Below, piece by piece: positions 59,961 through 64,000 of a stretch of DNA of 64,000 nt. Every line of letters starts with the position of its first letter. Positions within the stretch are counted from its first letter, which is position 1. The notes under the pieces are model-generated. The model worked only from the letters and a program-made list of their open reading frames with translations, was not told the origin of the DNA and searched no databases. The position numbers and the translations under genes were made by a program. Origin of the DNA: Heyndrickxia camelliae (GTDB lineage: Bacteria; Bacillota; Bacilli; Bacillales; Bacillaceae_C); the NCBI RefSeq assembly GCF_002844575.1, contig NZ_PIQO01000004.1, positions 1-64,000 of the forward strand, written 5' to 3'.

Positions 59961-61277
59961 TTAACTTGCCAATTGTGCTTCCTCTTGCTTCGATTCTTTC
60001 TTTTCTTGTACTTTCAATCCATTGAATAAAAGGTTTAATACAATCGCTACGATACTGCCGGAAACGATTCCGCTGCCTAGAATCATACGAATGGATTCAG
60101 GAAGCTTGGAAATCACGTCTGGTGCAATGGATACACCTACACCAATTGAAATCGAGGACGCGATAATGAACATGTTTTCAATTCGGTTAAAATCTACTTG
60201 TGCTAATTGACGTACACCAGAAGCGACGACCATACCAAACATTGGAATCATTGCGCCGCCCAATACCGGATTCGGTATAATGGTCGTAAGTGCTGCTACT
60301 TTAGGTAAAAGTCCAAGGGCCATAATGATCACACATGCTGAAAATACAACTTTACGAGATTTTACTCCCGTTAAAGCGACTAAACCAACATTTTGGGAAT
60401 AGGTTGTATACGGGAATGCTTGAAAAATACCACCGATTACTTGTGCAAGACCTTCTGAACGAAGTCCAAGTTTGATTTCTTTCCCTTCAATTTTCTTCCC
60501 TACAATATCACCAAGTGCGAAAAACACACCAGTTGATTCTATCATACTAACAATTCCTACTAAGACCATACTTAAGATGGCAGAAAGGTGGAATGTTGGT
60601 GCACCGAAACGGAAAGGGTGTACCATATGGAACCATGATGCTTTCCCAACAACAGAATAATCAACAAGACCCATAAAGGATGCAACCACTGTACCAAGGA
60701 TTAAAGAAAGCAGAACAGCAATCATTTTTAAATAGCCTTTGAAAAATCTATTCATAATAACGATTGATACAAATGTAATAGTTGCTAATAAAAGATTTGT
60801 TCCGCTTGCATATCCCGGAGTACCAGCTGTTCCTGTAATATCACCAAAAGCGGCACTTATCAAAGAAGCACCTATTATAGTAACGACAGACCCTGTGACA
60901 ACAGGAGGGAAGAACTTAACAATTTTATCCATGAATTGCGCTAATATAAACACGACAATACCAGAAACGATAATGGCTCCATAGATAGCAGGAATACCAG
61001 AAGTTTTTCCAATGGCAATCATCGGACCAACTGCTTGAAAGGCACATCCTAATAATATCGGCAGTTTAATGCCGAAATATTTTCCACCAACAACTTGAAG
61101 GAGAGACGCAATACCACAACAGAACAAGTCAATGGAAATTAAATATGTTAATTGTTCTGCTGTCATTCCAATTGCTGGACCAACTAATAATGGGACTACT
61201 ACAGCACCGGCATACATTGCAAGTACATGCTGAAAGCCCAGAGCTCCATATTTCCAAAAACCCAATTTCTTCTTCAC
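59961..61277 (-). CDS. pbuX: Xanthine permease (NCS2 family)
   Basis: A 438-residue nucleobase transporter with about 14 membrane segments and the NCS2 blocks HVLAMYAGAVVVPLLVG at the N-terminus, FFPPVVTGSVVTIIG in the middle, and GIFQAFPYTTYSQNVGLVAL. The last (QNVGL) is the purine-type signature. Gene order xpt-pbuX under a guanine riboswitch matches Bacillus subtilis, so xanthine import is the best call. It starts 13 bases after xpt behind GGAGAGATTCACGTG. Confidence 0.93.
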   Translation of the reverse strand: MKKKLGFWKYGALGFQHVLAMYAGAVVVPLLVGPAIGMTAEQLTYLISIDLFCCGIASLLQVVGGKYFGIKLPILLGCAFQAVGPMIAIGKTSGIPAIYGAIIVSGIVVFILAQFMDKIVKFFPPVVTGSVVTIIGASLISAAFGDITGTAGTPGYASGTNLLLATITFVSIVIMNRFFKGYLKMIAVLLSLILGTVVASFMGLVDYSVVGKASWFHMVHPFRFGAPTFHLSAILSMVLVGIVSMIESTGVFFALGDIVGKKIEGKEIKLGLRSEGLAQVIGGIFQAFPYTTYSQNVGLVALTGVKSRKVVFSACVIIMALGLLPKVAALTTIIPNPVLGGAMIPMFGMVVASGVRQLAQVDFNRIENMFIIASSISIGVGVSIAPDVISKLPESIRMILGSGIVSGSIVAIVLNLLFNGLKVQEKKESKQEEAQLAS

Positions 61278-61290
61278 GTGAATCTCTCCT

Positions 61291-61866
61291 TTATTCTTCT
61301 ATGAATTCAACCGTATGATTGGTAAGGCTTTTGATTCTTGCCAGTGATAGAACATCGAAGCCAGCATCTCGAAGCTTCCCTCCGCCTTCTTGAAAGGCTT
61401 TTTCAATCACAATCCCAATCCCCACAACAACAGCACCTGCCTGTTTGACAATTGAAGCTAGACCAAGAGCAGCCTCACCATGCGCTAAAAAATCATCAAT
61501 GATTAACACTCTATCATTAGGTGAAAGAAAAGATTTACCAATATGAATCTCATTTTCTATTTGTTTGGTAAAAGAATAGACTCTTTCTACCCAAACATCA
61601 CCTTTCATGGTCATAGGCTTTTGTTTTTTTGCAAACACCATTGGAACCTTTAATTCCATCGCAGTAGTTAGAGCGGGAGGAATGCCGGATGATTCCAGAG
61701 TCAACACTTTTGTCACATTCTTGTTTTTAAAATAAGAAGCAAACTCTTTTCCCATATCAAATGTCAAAGCTGGATCTATTTGATGATTAAGAAAAGAATC
61801 AACTTTCAATACTCCGTCTGATATGACACGACCTTCTGAAGTAATTTTGTCTTTTAGTCTTTGCAT
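61291..61866 (-). CDS. xpt: Xanthine phosphoribosyltransferase
   Basis: Xpt converts xanthine and PRPP to XMP in purine salvage. The 191-residue protein has the PRPP loop VLIIDDFLAHGEAALGL, the N-terminal MQRLKDKITSEGRVISDGVL and the ALTFDMGKEFASYF block. Its length matches Bacillus Xpt (194). I chose the ATG at 61866 behind CGGAGGTGCAGC. A longer frame reaching 61959 runs into the riboswitch terminator and is not real. It is co-transcribed with pbuX. Confidence 0.95.
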   Translation of the reverse strand: MQRLKDKITSEGRVISDGVLKVDSFLNHQIDPALTFDMGKEFASYFKNKNVTKVLTLESSGIPPALTTAMELKVPMVFAKKQKPMTMKGDVWVERVYSFTKQIENEIHIGKSFLSPNDRVLIIDDFLAHGEAALGLASIVKQAGAVVVGIGIVIEKAFQEGGGKLRDAGFDVLSLARIKSLTNHTVEFIEE

Positions 61867-61889
61867 GCTGCACCTCCGATAAAATGAAA

Positions 61890-62026
61890 AGACCCCATAG
61901 AAACTTTTACAAGTGAAAAGCTTTCTACGGGGTCTGTACCACGTCAAATAAACTTTCACTCGTAGTCAACCCATTTACGGTGAGTTGGTAGAAACTTGCA
62001 GACCATATCTCTGCTATTATACGAGA
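61890..62026 (-). promoter_or_regulatory. Guanine riboswitch upstream of xpt-pbuX
   Basis: On the minus strand the purine aptamer core is intact: GATATGGTCTGCAAG, TTTCTACC, CCGTAAATGGG and TTGACTACGAG. The discriminating base in GACTA is C (position 74 in the usual numbering), which specifies guanine/hypoxanthine over adenine. The P1 arms CTCGTA and TACGAG close it. The terminator is formed by AGACCCCGTAGAAAG and CTATGGGGTCT at 61935-61890 followed by TTTTCATTTT. Confidence 0.95.
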
Positions 62027-62232
62027 TGAATTATTCGTGTTTTTTGATTAGTATAAGATAAATTCCTCATTTTGAAAAGAGTTTTTTTGAGGAAAACGAA
62101 TTTTCTATAAAAATCTGACATTAATATTAGGAAATTCAGAATAAATGTAAACGCTATATGATTGATTTTAGTCAATGTTATGATAATACTTATAATAAGG
62201 GATAAAGGCAGATTTCGAGGAGGATATCTAAT

Positions 62233-63150
62233 ATGGCGCGAATAAGATATACGAATCCAAACGGGGAAAGAAATGTTAATTCCTTTAAAAAATTGATGCA
62301 ATGGCAAAGGGAACGTCGAAGGAAAGTAAAGGATCTATCTTTTATCGTACCGCAAGAATCAGCGAAAAAAATTGATTATCTGCAAAAGAACAGGAAAGAT
62401 GTTACTATCACATGGATTGGACACTCATCCTTTCTTATACAAATGAATGGTTTAAATATCGTTACCGATATTGTGTGGGCAAAGAGAATGGGGTTGGAAG
62501 TAAGATTATCTGAGCCAGGTTTAACTCCCAATCAAATGCCTGAAATAGATATTGTGCTTATTTCTCATAGTCACTATGATCACTTGGATATACCTTCCTT
62601 AAGGAAACTAAAAGGAAGCCCAGTATTTTTGGCTCCTATTGGACTTGGGAGATTATTAGAAAGAAAAAAATTTAAGCATGTCAAAGAATTTAACTGGTGG
62701 GATTCCATCTCCATAAAAAATGTTTCCATAACATTTGTACCTTCTAGGCATTGGACAAAGAGAACGCTAACGGATACAAATACTTCCCATTGGGGTGGCT
62801 GGGTATTGGAAATAGACGGTAAGACCATTTATTTCGCTGGAGATAGCGGCTATTTTGACGGGTTTAAAGAAATTGGCGAAAGATTCACTATTGATTACGC
62901 ATTAATTCCAATTGGAGCATATGAACCAGAATGGTTTATGTCCTCTCAGCATATAAATCCAGAACAAGCAGTTCAGGTATTTCTAGATGTGCGTGCGAAG
63001 AGGTTTATACCAATGCATTACGGAGCTTTCCGATTGGCAGACGATACTCCGAAAGAGGCAATAGATCGTTTAACGGAAGCATGGGAAAAGCAGAAAATAG
63101 AAAAGTCTTCTTTAGTTATTTTAAAGCTAGGGGAAACGGTGTTTGTTTAA
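62233..63150 (+). CDS. Metallo-beta-lactamase fold hydrolase (NAPE-PLD/UlaG-like)
   Basis: A 305-residue protein with a 60-residue N-terminal extension, then an MBL-fold domain: TWIGHSSFLIQMNGLNIVTD, the metal motif SHSHYDHLD, PSRHWTKRTLTD, and AGDSGYFDGF. The WTKRT and HWGGWV blocks are typical of the N-acyl phosphatidylethanolamine phospholipase D-like subgroup. The substrate is unknown; bacterial members may act on lipids or phosphodiesters. CGAGGAGGATATCTA precedes the ATG. It is monocistronic. Confidence 0.87.
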   Translation: MARIRYTNPNGERNVNSFKKLMQWQRERRRKVKDLSFIVPQESAKKIDYLQKNRKDVTITWIGHSSFLIQMNGLNIVTDIVWAKRMGLEVRLSEPGLTPNQMPEIDIVLISHSHYDHLDIPSLRKLKGSPVFLAPIGLGRLLERKKFKHVKEFNWWDSISIKNVSITFVPSRHWTKRTLTDTNTSHWGGWVLEIDGKTIYFAGDSGYFDGFKEIGERFTIDYALIPIGAYEPEWFMSSQHINPEQAVQVFLDVRAKRFIPMHYGAFRLADDTPKEAIDRLTEAWEKQKIEKSSLVILKLGETVFV

Positions 63151-63182
63151 GCTCTGAGATTGTTTTTAATTTCAAGGAGGAA

Positions 63183-63232
63183 TACGGGGAATCGAATCGG
63201 TTACGCTCAAGTACCGCTGATTCCCTTTGAAA
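63183..63232 (+). terminator. Probable terminator before rbsR
   Basis: GGGGAATC (about 63186) pairs with GATTCCC (about 63219), with an inner GGT/ACC pair, followed by TTTG and an AT-rich tract. The stem is interrupted. Confidence 0.5.
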
Positions 63233-63252
63233 TATTTTTCTTCTTTAGGGAT

Positions 63253-63300
63253 TGTCATAGCGAAGGGACTGTGCTATTCTAGTTATGTAATCGGTTACAT
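63253..63300 (+). promoter_or_regulatory. Sigma-A promoter with overlapping cre/RbsR-type operator
   Basis: TTGTCA (63253-63258) and TATTCT (63276-63281) are separated by 17 bases. Just downstream, TGTAATCGGTTACA (63286-63299) matches the CcpA cre consensus TGWAANCGNTNWCA at every position and is a palindrome with ATGTAA and TTACAT arms. LacI-family repressors such as RbsR bind similar sites, so this is probably both a catabolite site and an autoregulatory operator. Confidence 0.8.
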
Positions 63301-63317
63301 ATAAGAGGTGATGGAAA

Positions 63318-64000
63318 CTGACGACAATACGTGACGTAGCAAAAGCAGCTGGAGTATCCGTGGCGACGGTTTCACGGGTGTTGAATGAAACCGGTTACGT
63401 ACATGAAGATACGAAAAAATCAGTAACTGCTGCAATAGAAAAACTAAACTATAGCCCGAATGAAGTGGCACGATCCCTATACAAAAGAAAGTCAAAATTA
63501 ATTGGACTTTTGCTTCCTGATATAACGAACCCATTTTTCCCTTTGTTAGCAAGGGGAGTCGAGGATGAATTGCGATTGCATGATTTCCGCTTGATTTTTG
63601 GAAATACCGATGAAAATCCTGAAAAAGAGAAGGATTATATTCAAACCTTTCAGCAAAATAATGTAATCGGAATGATATCCATGACCAATCAATTAAGTAA
63701 AACAACCTATCAGGATTTGTCAATCCCAGTTGTTTTTCTTGATCGGACTTCCTCAAGTCTTCCTTCTGTTTACGCGGATGGAAAAGAAGGCGGTCGAATA
63801 GCTGCCATGGAAATGATCCAAAGAGGAAGCAAACGAATTACTTTAATAAAAGGACCATCTCATATCCAAACAGCACAGGACAGATTCCAAGGTTCTCTTG
63901 AAGTATTAAGTGCTTCAGAGGTTGATTTCTATGTGATGTCGACATCTTCGTTTTCTTTTGAAGAAGCAGAAAAATGGGCAAAAGAGCTATTTAAAAAATA
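63318..64000 (+). CDS. rbsR: Ribose operon repressor RbsR, 3' end cut by the window edge
   Basis: The visible 227 codons encode a LacI-family regulator. The helix-turn-helix is TTIRDVAKAAGVSVATVSRV, the hinge NYSPNEVARSLYKRKSKLIG, then a periplasmic-binding-like domain (LLPDITNPFFPLLARGVEDE, TAQDRFQGSLEVL). These closely match Bacillus RbsR. In this frame there is a stop at 63309-63311 and no ATG, GTG or TTG before the HTH, so CTG at 63318, seven bases after AGAGGTG, is the best start. An ATG at 63311 is in another frame and stops after seven codons. Confidence 0.88.
   Translation, partial: MTTIRDVAKAAGVSVATVSRVLNETGYVHEDTKKSVTAAIEKLNYSPNEVARSLYKRKSKLIGLLLPDITNPFFPLLARGVEDELRLHDFRLIFGNTDENPEKEKDYIQTFQQNNVIGMISMTNQLSKTTYQDLSIPVVFLDRTSSSLPSVYADGKEGGRIAAMEMIQRGSKRITLIKGPSHIQTAQDRFQGSLEVLSASEVDFYVMSTSSFSFEEAEKWAKELFKK

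Noticed and set aside
61867-61959. Longer xpt product
   Set aside because: The extension is translated from the guanine riboswitch terminator; the ATG at 61866 has GGAGGTG upstream and gives the family length.

Overview
The window is low-GC chromosomal DNA from a Bacillaceae bacterium, Bacillus in the broad sense. The evidence is the gene content: a glgBCDA block, TnrA, FbpA, RbsR, Xpt-PbuX under a guanine riboswitch, LrgAB, YqcI/YcgG, CBO0543, DUF2515 and DUF3219 proteins. Strong AGGAGG ribosome sites, frequent TTG and GTG starts, and Firmicutes-type RNA regulation (T-box, purine riboswitch, PyrR attenuator) agree. The species cannot be fixed from sequence alone. No rRNA, tRNA, CRISPR, prophage or complete insertion sequence was seen.

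Layout. 0-7.2 kb: glycogen metabolism, with a GH15/phosphorylase-kinase-like protein ahead of glgB-glgC-glgD-glgA; no glgP follows. 7.3-8.45 kb: a non-coding array of about 22 units of about 52 bp, each carrying AAAGGACA and its complement. 8.6-12.9 kb: a YqcI/YcgG protein, a FetAB-like exporter and an APC permease. 13.0-15.5 kb: a three-gene operon of a degenerate Lgt homologue, a cysteine-rich radical SAM protein that resembles the COG1964/tetraether-synthase family, and a small membrane protein. This is the best candidate for an undescribed system. 15.5-22.1 kb: exoA, a YdcF protein, an FAD oxidase with a half-size MFS protein, an ABC-F ATPase behind a probable attenuator, and a Mug-type glycosylase. 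22.5-32 kb: a MITE-like element, a T-box controlled permease, an Fpg/Nei-like glycosylase, a TetM-like GTPase, a BAAT-like hydrolase, a decayed phosphotransferase, and a VanW protein with an exported partner.

32-49.5 kb: mostly housekeeping and conserved small genes: DUF3219, LLM oxidoreductase, a secreted sedolisin, tnrA with its operator, fbpA, lrgAB, aminopeptidase P, tandem membrane paralogues, a frameshifted DUF2515 gene, aldehyde dehydrogenase, an aminotransferase and RlmCD. 49.6-52.4 kb: an MFS transporter behind a PyrR-type attenuator, a CWC zinc-ribbon-like protein and a second 52-bp array. 52.4-64 kb: an MFS efflux protein, GNATs, an ECF sigma factor with a SnoaL-like tail, an NlpC/P60 protein, a frameshifted GNAT, a family 2 glycosyltransferase, xpt-pbuX, a metallo-beta-lactamase fold protein and the start of rbsR, cut by the right edge.

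Themes. RNA-level control is dense: T-box, guanine riboswitch, PyrR attenuator and a probable leader-peptide attenuator. The two arrays have related cores and some matched arm changes, so structure may be what is kept. The Lgt-like/radical SAM operon suggests membrane-lipid modification. That role is inference from family resemblance and gene order.
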